DNA of 64,000 nt from Physcomitrium patens (Eukaryota > Streptophyta > Bryopsida > Funariales > Funariaceae), in the NCBI RefSeq assembly GCF_000002425.4, contig NC_037254.1, positions 10,191,411 to 10,255,410 of the forward strand, in the 5' to 3' direction. Within the stretch, counting starts at the first letter, position 1. The number at the start of each line of letters is the position of its first letter. The notes under the pieces are model-generated. The model did no database searches and had not been told where the DNA came from. It saw nothing but the letters and a program-made list of their open reading frames with translations. Positions 10,892-20,275 of the stretch are shown piece by piece. Made by a program: the position numbers and the translations under genes.

Positions 10892-13250
10892 CCTTTTACA
10901 TTTGAAGCTACCAAAAATCTCTCAATATTAGGTCCAAAGTCTTATTATATCCAAAATGTCTGGCTATTGGAAAGTTATGATGAATTTGAAGTACACATAA
11001 TCATGCTCTACCTTCTAAAATATATAATCCTCCCTTAAAATAGAATAGATTCTTCTTGAATTTAAATGTAGAAGTATCATGAGACTTAGAAGAATTATTC
11101 TTGATATGATAGATAAGAGGATCAGAAGATATATTTGATTGAATTTTCTTCACAAATATTGAATGAACAATTAATATTGATTTTATTGCTCAAAAGTGAA
11201 AATATTTTGGCTTCAAGAAAGTCATTCTTTATTGATCAAAAGATGCATTTTTTTTAGTACAAGATAAGTATGTCTAGAAAGGGCAACTAACGAATCTTGT
11301 TGTTTTTTGGATCAATAAATGAAGTTGAAATCAAATCTTCATAAGAACATATTATAACGAGATTGTAAAAATTTAAAATATGTATTGATATAAAATATTA
11401 AAGATTCTCATGATTTATATACATGGTGATTAGACTCAAAGCGACTTCTAAATAATAACTCCATCCTTAAAATAAATCCACAATTACAAGGAATTTTTTG
11501 TTATAGATCTCATAATTAATTTTGGCTACTAAAAAATTTCTAGAATAAAAAGCAACTAGATGGAGTTTGTAATCTGATTCTATTTGTGATAATACTAAAT
11601 TCTAAACAAAGTTTGATGCATCTATTTTCATAAAAAAATGCCTTAGAGAAGTCTATACAATATAAAATTGGTGTAAAAATAAATTCTTTTTTTAAAGGAT
11701 CAAATAATGCTTTGGCTTCTTTATTCCACTCAAGTTTGTTTTTACAAGTCAAATGTATAACTGGAGCTACAACTTAAAAAAAAATCTTGATAAAGATCCA
11801 ATAGTAATTGATAAAGCTTAAGAAATATTATATATTTTTTTATTATTTTTGGAATCTTTCAATCCACGATAGTTTGGACCTTCTTTGGATCCATTATTAG
11901 CCCTTCATTATAAATGATGTATCCTAGGAAGTCAACTTGAGTAGTGTAGAATATTTACTTTTCTAACTTCACATATAATCTTATATCTCTAAATTTTTGT
12001 AATACATGACAAAGATAAACTTTATGTTCTTTTATATTCTTAAAGTATATTAAGATGTTGTTTAAATAAAAAATGAAAAAATCATCAAGAAATTCACATA
12101 GGACATCATTCATTAGACTTTAAAAAGCAGTTGGTGCATTTGTGAATCCAAAAGACATAACATTATATTCAAAATATCCATACTTGATTTAAAATGTAAT
12201 TTTTCATTCATCTCTTTTTTTAATGCGTATCAGATTATATGCTCTTTTTAGATCTATATTTATATAGATCTTTTTTTGATTGAGTTGATAAAGAATTCCT
12301 AAACTCAAAGATAAAATATACATATTCTTGATGGTGATCTTGTTGAGTCATCAATAGTCTACACACATCTGTAAAGATCCATCTTTTTTCTTCACAAATA
12401 AGATAGGAGCCCCTACTAAAGATTTAAAATGACATATAAAACTCTTACCTAAGTTTTCATCAATATACTCCTTGAGTATAATCAACTCGTTTAATGATAG
12501 GCTGTAGATTGGTCCAAATGGTAGTTGAATTCTTTTGTGAAGATCGATGGATCAATCATAAAAATGATGCTCTAGAAGAATATTTATATTCTTGTTTTCA
12601 AAAATATCCTAAAAATCTTAATATTAACTAAAAATACTACTTGACGTCTTTTTGCTATCACAAATATGCATGGCATATAAAAAAAAAGATAACCTTTCTT
12701 TTACAGTATGTATAAAAGCTCTTACACCTACTAATAAGGATTTGAATATACTAAACTTATATATTTCTATTTGAGTAATGAGAATTTGAGTGAAACTATC
12801 AAAAAAATTAAAGGTACAAGAAATTCAATCTATCTAAAGATTATACATTTCTAACTAAGATAATCCTAAAATAATCAGATTGGACGAAGATCTCATTACC
12901 TTAAATATTATTATATTATTATGATCTTTAATTGCTACATCTAAATGAACCATCTCATGCATAATATCTCTAAAAGATAGCAAACAACTATCTATGACTT
13001 CTACATGTACAGGTTTAATATTTTTAACTATCAATATTTCTTATTTTTTGACAAAATCTTTGTTTATAAAATAGACTAAAGCTCTCAAATCTAACAAAGT
13101 TAAGACTTTGTGATTTTTTGGTCCTAAATAAACTTCTATTGTAAAACAAGGTGACAAATGTAAAAAGAAAATAAGACCTTTACTATGAGTTATGTAAGAG
13201 TCCAACTTCATGGTTTCTATTATAAATAGAGAAATAGGTTTTTTCACACC
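10892..13250 (-). pseudogene. Gypsy B pol, strongly decayed
   Basis: Reading the minus strand from 13250 down gives protease (KVLTLLDLRALVYFINKDF at 13041-13247, active-site Ser-Gly lost), RT, RNase H and the integrase N-terminus next to the LTR scrap at 10891. The rest of integrase, the chromodomain and ORF3 are absent. The coding frame is broken throughout and the DNA is very AT-rich. Similarity to the intact pol at 15909-18965 shows the family. Confidence 0.75.
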
Positions 13251-13744
13251 TCATCTTCTCTAGCAAGCATGCTTCTCATTTTGTGATTGTGTTGTTTCTT
13301 TGGACAATATTGAGTACTATATTTAGCTTATCCACAATATAAGCATAAGCCTTCTTGACACCATCAAATCTTTCCTTGTCCTGTGAGAGATTTAAAATTT
13401 ATCATATCAATTTATATTAGTTCTAGTCTCAATGAACAAGTTTTTTAAAACTTCTGAGCTATCATCATTATTTGATTTTTTCCTCTCCAATCAAATCTTT
13501 ATTCTTGACCTTTTTAAAATAATTGATTATTGCATGCAATGGCTTGAGAAATAAATTGTTTCAAAGATACTGCCTTTGACATTGTCAGTAACAAATCTTT
13601 GACATTATCCTTCAATCCATATCAAAATTTATTGATAAGGACTTTGTCATTCCAATCCACATTGCAAGCAAGATTTTAGAATTCAGTAGCATATATAGTG
13701 GCTGATTGTTGTCGAAGTAGAAAGAGTTTGTCTCAAGAAAGAAT
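13251..13744 (-). pseudogene. Gypsy B gag, middle and 3' part
   Basis: The minus strand carries decayed gag: the nucleocapsid region near 13270-13400 and the capsid region 13600-13740, matching the intact gag around DINWGEEALVSQFYWG and IRSLRQGT. The frame then stops at the R1 repeat and resumes near 21100 beyond it. Confidence 0.65.
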
Positions 13745-14558
13745 TGGGCTTTTGGCTACTACTAAATACTCAATCAAATCTAAGATATTAAAGTTCTAAG
13801 TTTATATATAATATTTTCTCTTTTAGGACAATCAAATCAATACATAAGCCTAAGTATAAAAAAAAATACCCAAATATATGATAAAATATCTTAAAACCTT
13901 ATATATCCTTATGGAGATTTTTTTTCAAATTTCAATAATTCATATCTCATGATCAGACTATCCAAAAAAATTAAAATTTTACATGAAGTATTGATATACT
14001 TTCAAAAAATACCAAAACAATTTCAATTACAAATTCATTACATATCTTGAGATATTGCCAAAATCCTAACACTAGCTTCAAACCCTTATTTACATACATC
14101 CGCATGCAATTTTCTTCATATCTCACAAACTAAGTATTTAAATACTATGAAACTTTGATCTATATCTTCTTAATCTAATAAAAAACACTTATAGAATTTG
14201 AACCAAAAAATCATCTAGAAACCCAAGATATGGTTCCAACCATTACTATCAACAAAACGACTCACTTACTATCTTTGAATTATATGTGTTGTCTTTACCA
14301 CCCTATAACTCCTTCATCTAGACTTAGAATTCATCAAAAAATATATGAAAAGTATAGCTAAGAAAGTATTCTCTCTAATTTCAGTTTTTGATCCTTTATT
14401 GCTCTTTATTAGCATATGTTATGCCCCAAAGAGTGACAATAGATGCAAAATTGACACCTTAGCTTTGAGTGCCTATAACTCCTTCATACAAACTCCAAAT
14501 CACACAAAATTTTTATCCAAATTGTATCCAAAAACCTAAACTTGCTGATCCTAGCTTC
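13745..14558. repeat. Dispersed repeat R1, left part of an interrupted copy
   Basis: Together with 20693-21095 this corresponds, in opposite orientation, to the insert at 58170-59502. It contains several loose iterations of a motif like AACTCCAAATCACACAAAA. The piece at 14345-14539 and its counterpart at 58722-58904 translate to similar 60-residue peptides starting MKSIA(K/A)KVFS, but no larger frame exists. It interrupts Gypsy B gag and is itself split by the element at 14559. Confidence 0.65.
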
Positions 14559-14970
14559 TGTCACGGACACAAAATACAGACTTGAAATCTAACAAGAAGT
14601 TCAAGAAGAAGTGGCAGAACTAGATTAAACAGATGAGTACAAGAACAACACCAGAAAGGTGAGCTAGAACTCCAAGAGATGTGTTGTCGAGACTGAAGAA
14701 CCCTTCAGCCTCGACTCCTATATATACTACTGAATAGGAAGCTTCTCGAGCTACTTCCGCTAACTAGGACGCTTCTCCAACAACTTCTACTAATTAGGAA
14801 ACTTCTCGAGCAACTTCCTAGAATCTATCAGAATATTCTAGAACCTTCTAAGGGAATCTTTAGGGAATATTCTAAGAATCTTCTAGAACCTTCTAAAGGA
14901 ATCTTTAGAGAATCTTTAGAGAATATTCTAGAAGAATATTCGAAGAATCTTCCAATGTATGTCCATGACA
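14559..14970 (-). repeat. 3' LTR (LTR-A, 412 bp)
   Basis: It has TG...CA termini on the plus strand (TGTCACGG...CATGACA) and is preceded by the target duplication GCTTC. The adjoining minus-strand sequence AGAAGAGGAGGTGA (14971-14984) is the polypurine tract. It is 99% identical to 20276-20687. Confidence 0.95.
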
Positions 14971-15020
14971 TCACCTCCTCTTCTAACTTCGAGGTCTCCG
15001 AGAAGCAATGTTGTTATCAG

Positions 15021-15368
15021 TCAATACCAACGCAAAAAAATGAAAATCTGTCGCATCACATCCGCTATGAATTCCAATTGTTGTTCGCGAGGCAAATGAT
15101 TCATCGGCCCTTGGAGCCAACGGTAGTGACCAACACCTTCAACCTCTGACCAAGCGTAGACTTCTGTGTCTTCATTGTGAAACTGTCCTCCAAACACACC
15201 TTCTGGCTGACCGTCGTAGGCAGGCTCGACCTCAAATACAATTACTAGCGATCTGTTGCTCGATATCCTCCGACGTCGTCATGGTGCAGGCGGTTCTTCA
15301 TCTCGCGGTCGTCTTCGTGAGCTAGTCGCTTGAGATGACATAACAAGTGTAGTATCTTGACTATCCAT
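15021..15368 (-). CDS. ORF3: small conserved accessory ORF after pol, unknown function
   Basis: From ATG at 15368 to TGA at 15021 there are 115 codons plus stop, with one in-frame TGA after residues PPAP where an Arg codon (CGA) would fit the following Arg run. The N-terminus is Ser/Arg-rich and charged (SSRRRPRDEE, then RRRR). The C-terminal half has the conserved core LVIVFEVEP, then VGHYRWLQGPMNHLPREQ, then an aromatic end. The same ORF occurs in copies at 8933-9355, 37970-38323 and 57167-57520, always between chromodomain and 3' LTR. I do not recognise the fold; a basic tail plus compact domain would suit a nucleic-acid-binding or regulatory role, but that is speculation. A downstream ATG at 15341 is an alternative start. 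Confidence 0.65.
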
Positions 15369-15494
15369 GTCTAAAAGCTAAAATGATGAGAACAAACTAT
15401 AGTTGCTAACAAAGTTCTACACTATCGAACTATGGGTTTTGGAGGTGCCCTCCTCCCTTTTTATGCTACTTGATGAGTAAGCTTCAGCAAGAAG

Positions 15495-15908
15495 CTATCG
15501 TTGAATCGGCTTAGGTTTATGAGGATATCGTTGATGAAATTCTTGTACCTTTTTTGGTGCATTGGCAAGATTTTCGGCACGCTCCCACGTTCGTTCATTG
15601 ATGTCGTATCCACTCCAATGCACTAAATACTCCAATTTTCTCCTATTACGCCGTGAATCTAGTACCTTTTCCACCTCGTATTCCTCATGGTTTTCAATTT
15701 CGATACTTGGTGGCGGACTTTGTACTCTTTGGGGAAAAGCTGACTCTCGATAAGGTTCCAACAAAGACACATGAAAGATTGGATGTACCTTCATAGTAGC
15801 TGGTAACTCCAGACGATATGCCACCGGATTGATCTGCTTCTCGATAACAAATGGCCCTAATCTCCGATAGTCCAATTTGTCACATGGCCGCTTGGTCTTG
15901 ATATTCCG
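15495..15908 (-). CDS. pol 3' end: integrase GPY/F module and chromodomain (after in-frame TGA)
   Basis: This continues in the same frame as 15909-18965 after a single TGA at 15909-15911. It contains the GPY/F module of integrase (DYRRLGPFVIEKQINPVAY) and a chromodomain (YEVEKVLDSRRNRRKLEYLV, then HWSGYDINERTWE) ending at the stop at 15495. In chromoviruses this tail recognises histone marks and directs integration. The TGA sits where the related copy A has a His codon followed by Arg, and where a CGA would become TGA by one C-to-T change. Without readthrough this product would not be made from the copy shown. Confidence 0.85.
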   Translation of the reverse strand, partial: RNIKTKRPCDKLDYRRLGPFVIEKQINPVAYRLELPATMKVHPIFHVSLLEPYRESAFPQRVQSPPPSIEIENHEEYEVEKVLDSRRNRRKLEYLVHWSGYDINERTWERAENLANAPKKVQEFHQRYPHKPKPIQR

Positions 15909-18900
15909 TCAAAGAAGCCATACTTTACTTCCAACTTTAAAAGTAGGCGCCTCATTTCGATATTTATCTGCAGATGCCTTGTAACTCTCTTGGGCAGATT
16001 GCAATTGAAGCTTCAACGTCGCTTGAAGCTCCGATAGTTGCTTCACAAATCCTTCAGCTGTTGGGTTGTTATTTGCTGAAGAACTCAATAAATCGAGCTT
16101 GGGGTGGTATCCGTAGTTGGAGAAGAATGGTGTTTGTTGAGTTGACGCATGAAGAGTGTTGTTGTATGCGAACTCAGCAAGCGGTAGATATGCAGTCCAA
16201 TCATCTTGTTGATAGTTGATGCTGCATCGTAAATATTGCTCCAAAACTTGATTCACCCGCTCCGTTTGACCGTCAGTTTGAGGATGAAAAGCCGAAGAGA
16301 GCTTAATATCCACCTTCAATATCTCAAAGAGGGACCTCCAAAACTTGGATACAAACTGAGTACCTCGATCCGACACGATATCATCTAGTAGGCCATGATA
16401 ACGATATATGTTATCAAGAAAGAGTCTTGCGGTGTCTTCACTTGACGATGTTTTCTTGCAAGGCACGAAATGCGCCATCTTTGTAAATCGATCCACCACA
16501 ACAAAGATGCTGTCAAATGAATTCGATGGTGGTAGGTCCGTAATGAAGTCCATAGAAACTGAAGACCATGGTCGGTGCGGAATAGGCAATGGCTGGAGAA
16601 GTCCATACGGACGATGTCGAGGGATCTTGGATCTTGAACAAACATCACAAGAAAGGACAAATTCCTTCACATCCTTCCACATTTGGGGCCACCAAAAATC
16701 TCGTGAAATGAGCTCCAAAGTCTTGTTGAATCCAAAATGTCCCGCAGCTGGAAAGTCGTGGCGAGATTGAAGTACTCGGAGTCGAGTTGGTCCTTTTGGG
16801 ATATACAACCGCTCCTCAAAATACAGAAGATCTCCCTCCACCTTAAACTTGTCATTATCGACACGTTGTTTGATGTCAAGAGCTATAGAATCCTCAATGG
16901 TCGCAGTACGTACCTCGCTGAGGAAGCCGTCATCGATAGTTGCAACAGTAGCAAAAATCCTGAATTTTTCTAGTTTCAACAATGTTGTACATTGTTGATC
17001 AAACGCTGCTTCTCCAGCCTTTGGCGCAAGATACGATCTCCTCGATAATGCGTCAGATAATCCTTGCTGTTTTCCAAGGCGATAGGTGATAATAAAGTCA
17101 AATCGTGATAGAGACATATTCCATCGAGCTTGACGACGATTCAAAATTCGAGCTGCCATGAAGTACTCCAAATTCTTGTGGTCCGTATAAACAGTCACTG
17201 GATGTGCAGCTCCTTCGAGGAAGTGACGCCACTCTTGGAAGGCATCCACTATAGCAAGCAACTCTTTGTCGTGGATCTCATAGTTGATCTCAGCAGCAGA
17301 GAACTTTCGTGAATAGAACGCAACTGGATGAAGCTTCTTGTCTATGCCCATCTGTGAAAGCACAGCTCCCAAAGCAAAATCTGAAGCATCGGTCTCTAAA
17401 TAGAAAGCCTTTGCAAAGTCAGGGTGTACCAAGATTGGAGCCGTAGTGAATGCCGTCTTGAGATCTTGAAATGCTTTTGCTGCTTGTGATCTCCATTCGA
17501 GCTTGTCTTTGCTTGTTAGACGCGTGAGTGGTGCAGCAACTTGAGAATAATTCTTGATGAAGATCCGATAGAAGTTAGCAAATCCAAGAAAACACTGAAC
17601 ATCTCTAACCGTCTTCGGAACTTTCCAAGATATAATTGCTTCTACCTTTTTTGGATCCATCTTCAAGCCCTCTGTAGTCGCAATGAAGTCCAAAAATTCC
17701 ATCTCATTCTGGTGAAATTGACACTTCTCCAACTTGGCGTAGAGTCCTCGTTTGCGTAGTTTTTCAAGAACCAAACAAACGTGCTTCTCATGTTCTTCTT
17801 CATTCTTGGAAAATATCAAAATATCATCCAGATAGATGACAACAAAGTCATCGAGGTACTCCCGAAAGATGTCGTTCATCATATGCTGAAAGATCGCTGG
17901 AGCATTGGTAAGACCAAAAGGCATGACATTGTACTCAAAATGGCCATACCTTGTACGAAAGGCTGTCTTCCATTCATCTCCTTCTTTGATTCGCACAAGG
18001 TTGTAGGCTCCTCTTAAATCAATCTTTGTAAAAATCCTTGCACGTCCAAGTTGATCTAAGAGGCCGGAGATCAAAGGTAAGGGATAGCGATTTTTCTTGG
18101 TCACCTTGTTGAGTCCTCGGTAGTCCACGCACATCCGCAGTGAGCCATCCTTTTTCTTCACGAATAGGATTGGTGCTCCAGCTGGCGACTTTGAATGTTG
18201 AATAAAATTCTTGGCTAGATTCTCATCGATGTACTTCCGCAATTCTGCCAACTCCGTCTGCGATAGGTTGTATATTGGACCAAAAGGTGGTTGCGCTCCT
18301 TCCTCTAAGTCTATGGCGCAATCATATGGTCGATGTTCCGGCAGTATATCGGCGTTTTTCTTCTGAAACACGTCTTCAAAATCCCTATATTGCTCTGGTA
18401 TATTCGATGTTGAGATATTCTCGCCGCTAGTTGGAGCTGCATAAATGACAAATGGTGCGCCTTCCTTGGACGATCTTAGGAACGCTCTCGCTCCAATAAA
18501 CATGGATTTCTTCATGTAGGTTCTACCAACAGGTTTATTATTATTTTTTTCAGGAAATGTTATCCTTCGTAGCCTCCAATCAATGGACGGATTATGATCT
18601 TCTAACCAAGAAAGACCAAGGATAACAGGGCTTGATGGGGTTCTAATAATATTAAAAATAACGTGACTACTATGGTCTTTAAACACCACTTCTATAGGTT
18701 CTGATTCGTGGGTAACGTTGCCTGACAATAAGGGTCGTTCATCTATCACCTCTACGTGAACAGGTTTGGACTTCTGTACTAAACGGATCTTGTGGCATTT
18801 AGCAAACTCTTCATCTAAAAAACAAGTAGATGCCCCTGAATCCAATAAAGCTAAAGTTTTTTGTTTTTGAGGGCCTAAAAACAAAGGAATTGTAAAACAA

Positions 18901-18965
18901 CGGGCAGGTTGGACAGAGAAGGAGGAACCTGATTGTTGTTGTGATATTAGATTGTCCAGCCGCAC
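15909..18965 (-). CDS. pol: Gypsy pol polyprotein: protease, RT, RNase H, integrase
   Basis: This is an open frame of 1018 codons from the first GTG; the frame is open a further ~50 nt upstream, overlapping gag in the -1 frame. Protease active site LLDSGAS is at residues 41-46. RT lies at about residues 200-420 with [21 protein letters not shown] and the catalytic [10 protein letters not shown]. RNase H follows with [27 protein letters not shown] and YTDHKNLEYF. Integrase has the HHCC zinc finger (GHFGFNKTLELIS...CDVCSRSK) and the D, D, E core ([33 protein letters not shown]). All the catalytic residues I looked for are present. It would replicate and integrate the element; the TGA at 15909-15911 cuts off the chromodomain tail. 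Confidence 0.93.
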   Translation of the reverse strand: MRLDNLISQQQSGSSFSVQPARCFTIPLFLGPQKQKTLALLDSGASTCFLDEEFAKCHKIRLVQKSKPVHVEVIDERPLLSGNVTHESEPIEVVFKDHSSHVIFNIIRTPSSPVILGLSWLEDHNPSIDWRLRRITFPEKNNNKPVGRTYMKKSMFIGARAFLRSSKEGAPFVIYAAPTSGENISTSNIPEQYRDFEDVFQKKNADILPEHRPYDCAIDLEEGAQPPFGPIYNLSQTELAELRKYIDENLAKNFIQHSKSPAGAPILFVKKKDGSLRMCVDYRGLNKVTKKNRYPLPLISGLLDQLGRARIFTKIDLRGAYNLVRIKEGDEWKTAFRTRYGHFEYNVMPFGLTNAPAIFQHMMNDIFREYLDDFVVIYLDDILIFSKNEEEHEKHVCLVLEKLRKRGLYAKLEKCQFHQNEMEFLDFIATTEGLKMDPKKVEAIISWKVPKTVRDVQCFLGFANFYRIFIKNYSQVAAPLTRLTSKDKLEWRSQAAKAFQDLKTAFTTAPILVHPDFAKAFYLETDASDFALGAVLSQMGIDKKLHPVAFYSRKFSAAEINYEIHDKELLAIVDAFQEWRHFLEGAAHPVTVYTDHKNLEYFMAARILNRRQARWNMSLSRFDFIITYRLGKQQGLSDALSRRSYLAPKAGEAAFDQQCTTLLKLEKFRIFATVATIDDGFLSEVRTATIEDSIALDIKQRVDNDKFKVEGDLLYFEERLYIPKGPTRLRVLQSRHDFPAAGHFGFNKTLELISRDFWWPQMWKDVKEFVLSCDVCSRSKIPRHRPYGLLQPLPIPHRPWSSVSMDFITDLPPSNSFDSIFVVVDRFTKMAHFVPCKKTSSSEDTARLFLDNIYRYHGLLDDIVSDRGTQFVSKFWRSLFEILKVDIKLSSAFHPQTDGQTERVNQVLEQYLRCSINYQQDDWTAYLPLAEFAYNNTLHASTQQTPFFSNYGYHPKLDLLSSSANNNPTAEGFVKQLSELQATLKLQLQSAQESYKASADKYRNEAPTFKVGSKVWLL

Positions 18966-18970
18966 GGTTC

Positions 18971-19972
18971 CTACTGTGGCTGGGCGTCGTCGTTTTCCGG
19001 AATCATCGCACTTCTAGTCTTGACAGGGTGCCAATTTTGCTTCTTTGGGCAATTTCCAACCTTGTGACCTTCTTCTCCACAGTACAAACATAACCCTTCC
19101 TCCATACGCCGTTTCTTCTCTGTTGGAGTAAGAGATCGGACACGCACCGTGTCGATTTGCATGTCTGTTGCCTCCGAATGTGAGTTTAAGCTATTTGTAG
19201 ACATAGTCACGTCGTAACGAGTCATTTGGTGTCTTGGACGTTGGTATTGGCGACGCTGGAATAGGCGGTTGTCACACTTTACAGCTTGGCTAATAGCTTC
19301 GTTGAGCGTTTGAGGATCAGGAAGAGATAACAGCAAGTCCTTCACATCATCCTTCAAGCCCCAATAAAACTGACTCACCAACGCCTCTTCACCCCAATTA
19401 ATGTCACTTGCCAATTGTCTGAAATCCGAGGCATAGACTGATGGAGAGCGTGTTCCTTGTCGTAGCGATCGGATCTTTGTTGTAGCCCATCGAACTTTAT
19501 CATGCTCGCCAAATGCTTCTGCAAACGCCTCCAAGAACGTTTCAAAGTTGCTCAAGATTGGCGATCGCTTCTCGAACAAGGGAGTAAACCAAGACAGAGC
19601 TTGTGCTGTAAGCAAGGTTCCAACAAGCCCAACACGCGCTTCCTCCATCGGATAACGTTCGGGCTGTAAAATTGTTATCAACCTGATTTGGTTGACAAAA
19701 CCTCGAAACTTGGAACGAGTTCCATCAAACTTATCCGGAAGACTAACTCGAGGCTCCTTTCGTTGTAGGACTACTCGATCTTGTTGAAATGGAGGTAGAA
19801 CTGCTTCTTCTGGCGCAGAAGTTTGAGGCTGATATGCTTTAGATGGCGCTATCCCAGATGCTCCATTGTTATGGAGTCCTACCATGACTCCTTCGATCTC
19901 TATTGTCCTATGTGACAACGAGGCAAGAGCATTTATGATGGCGTCTAGTTTGGATTCCAAACTTTTAGCCAT
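18971..19972 (-). CDS. gag: Gypsy gag polyprotein (capsid and nucleocapsid)
   Basis: It runs from ATG at 19972 to TAG at 18971, 333 residues with no interruption. The N-terminal ~30 residues look like a helical leader (ESKLDAIINALASLSHRTIE). The central part has the Gypsy capsid pattern (FDGTRSKFRGFVNQIRL, ALSWFTPLF, FEEAFAEAFGEHDK-like, SVYASDFRQLASDINW). A single zinc knuckle LCLYCGEEGHKVGNC (C-X2-C-X4-H-X4-C) lies near residues 295-308. It assembles the cytoplasmic particle and packages RNA. Its end overlaps pol in the -1 frame at GGAAAAC, so Gag-Pol is probably made by -1 frameshifting. Confidence 0.93.
   Translation of the reverse strand: MAKSLESKLDAIINALASLSHRTIEIEGVMVGLHNNGASGIAPSKAYQPQTSAPEEAVLPPFQQDRVVLQRKEPRVSLPDKFDGTRSKFRGFVNQIRLITILQPERYPMEEARVGLVGTLLTAQALSWFTPLFEKRSPILSNFETFLEAFAEAFGEHDKVRWATTKIRSLRQGTRSPSVYASDFRQLASDINWGEEALVSQFYWGLKDDVKDLLLSLPDPQTLNEAISQAVKCDNRLFQRRQYQRPRHQMTRYDVTMSTNSLNSHSEATDMQIDTVRVRSLTPTEKKRRMEEGLCLYCGEEGHKVGNCPKKQNWHPVKTRSAMIPENDDAQPQ
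18992..18998 (-). promoter_or_regulatory. Candidate -1 frameshift site at the gag-pol overlap
   Basis: The minus strand reads G-GAA-AAC in the gag frame, 18 nt before the gag TAG. The pol frame is -1 relative to gag and is open from just upstream (a TAG in that frame lies ~30 nt before the site). GAAAAC is kept at the same place in copies A (5319-5325), D (55317-55323) and E (~61309). It is not a textbook X-XXY-YYZ heptamer with three identical first bases. Confidence 0.45.
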
Positions 19973-20042
19973 TTTAACGTCTTAACCTTCGGCTAACCTT
20001 CAGAAAGAAGAAAAAAGAATTTTGACAAGAGGACAATATTGG

Positions 20043-20225
20043 TTCAGAGGAGAGTACTCCGCAACCTCTAAAACGCCTTAAGACTCCAAGATGAGGGATA
20101 ATCCACTCTCTCCAAGAAGAATAAGGCTCCAATATTGAGAAAGAAGAGATATCAGTTTAGAGGAGGGTAATCCGCAACCTCTAAAACACTAGCACACCTT
20201 CAAGAAGAGGGGTAATCCACTCTCT
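20043..20225 (-). other. Leader with four repeated stem-loop motifs
   Basis: Four related ~22-nt motifs containing (on the plus strand) a GGGTAATCC-like core lie in the untranslated leader at about 20043-20072, 20091-20113, 20156-20185 and 20201-20222. The third is bounded by a perfect 8-bp inverted repeat, TTTAGAGG and CCTCTAAA; the first has the same with one G-U pair. Copies D and E keep the arrangement (56360-56550, 62355-62545), and a decayed form is seen at 21690-21860 and ~36150. Confidence 0.6.
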
Positions 20226-20240
20226 AACAAGAAGGAACTA

Positions 20241-20252
20241 GCTCTGATACCA
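20241..20252 (-). other. tRNA-iMet-like primer-site sequence, 23 nt from the LTR
   Basis: The minus strand reads TGGTATCAGAGC, the usual plant initiator-Met primer binding site. It begins 23 nt inside the LTR end, whereas such sites normally lie within a few nt. It may be a relic, or an alternative primer site to the self-complementary site at 20262-20273. Confidence 0.6.
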
Positions 20253-20261
20253 GTGAAAATG

Positions 20262-20273
20262 CAGTCTCGACAA
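20262..20273 (-). other. Putative self-priming primer binding site
   Basis: The minus strand reads TTGTCGAGACTG, 2 nt inside the 5' LTR. It is exactly complementary over 12 nt to CAGTCTCGACAA at 20412-20401, which lies 31 nt after the start of the TATA box, where transcription should begin. This is the arrangement by which Tf1 of fission yeast primes reverse transcription with its own RNA 5' end. Element B keeps the pairing with changed bases (21882-21893). Confidence 0.75.
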
Positions 20274-20275
20274 AC

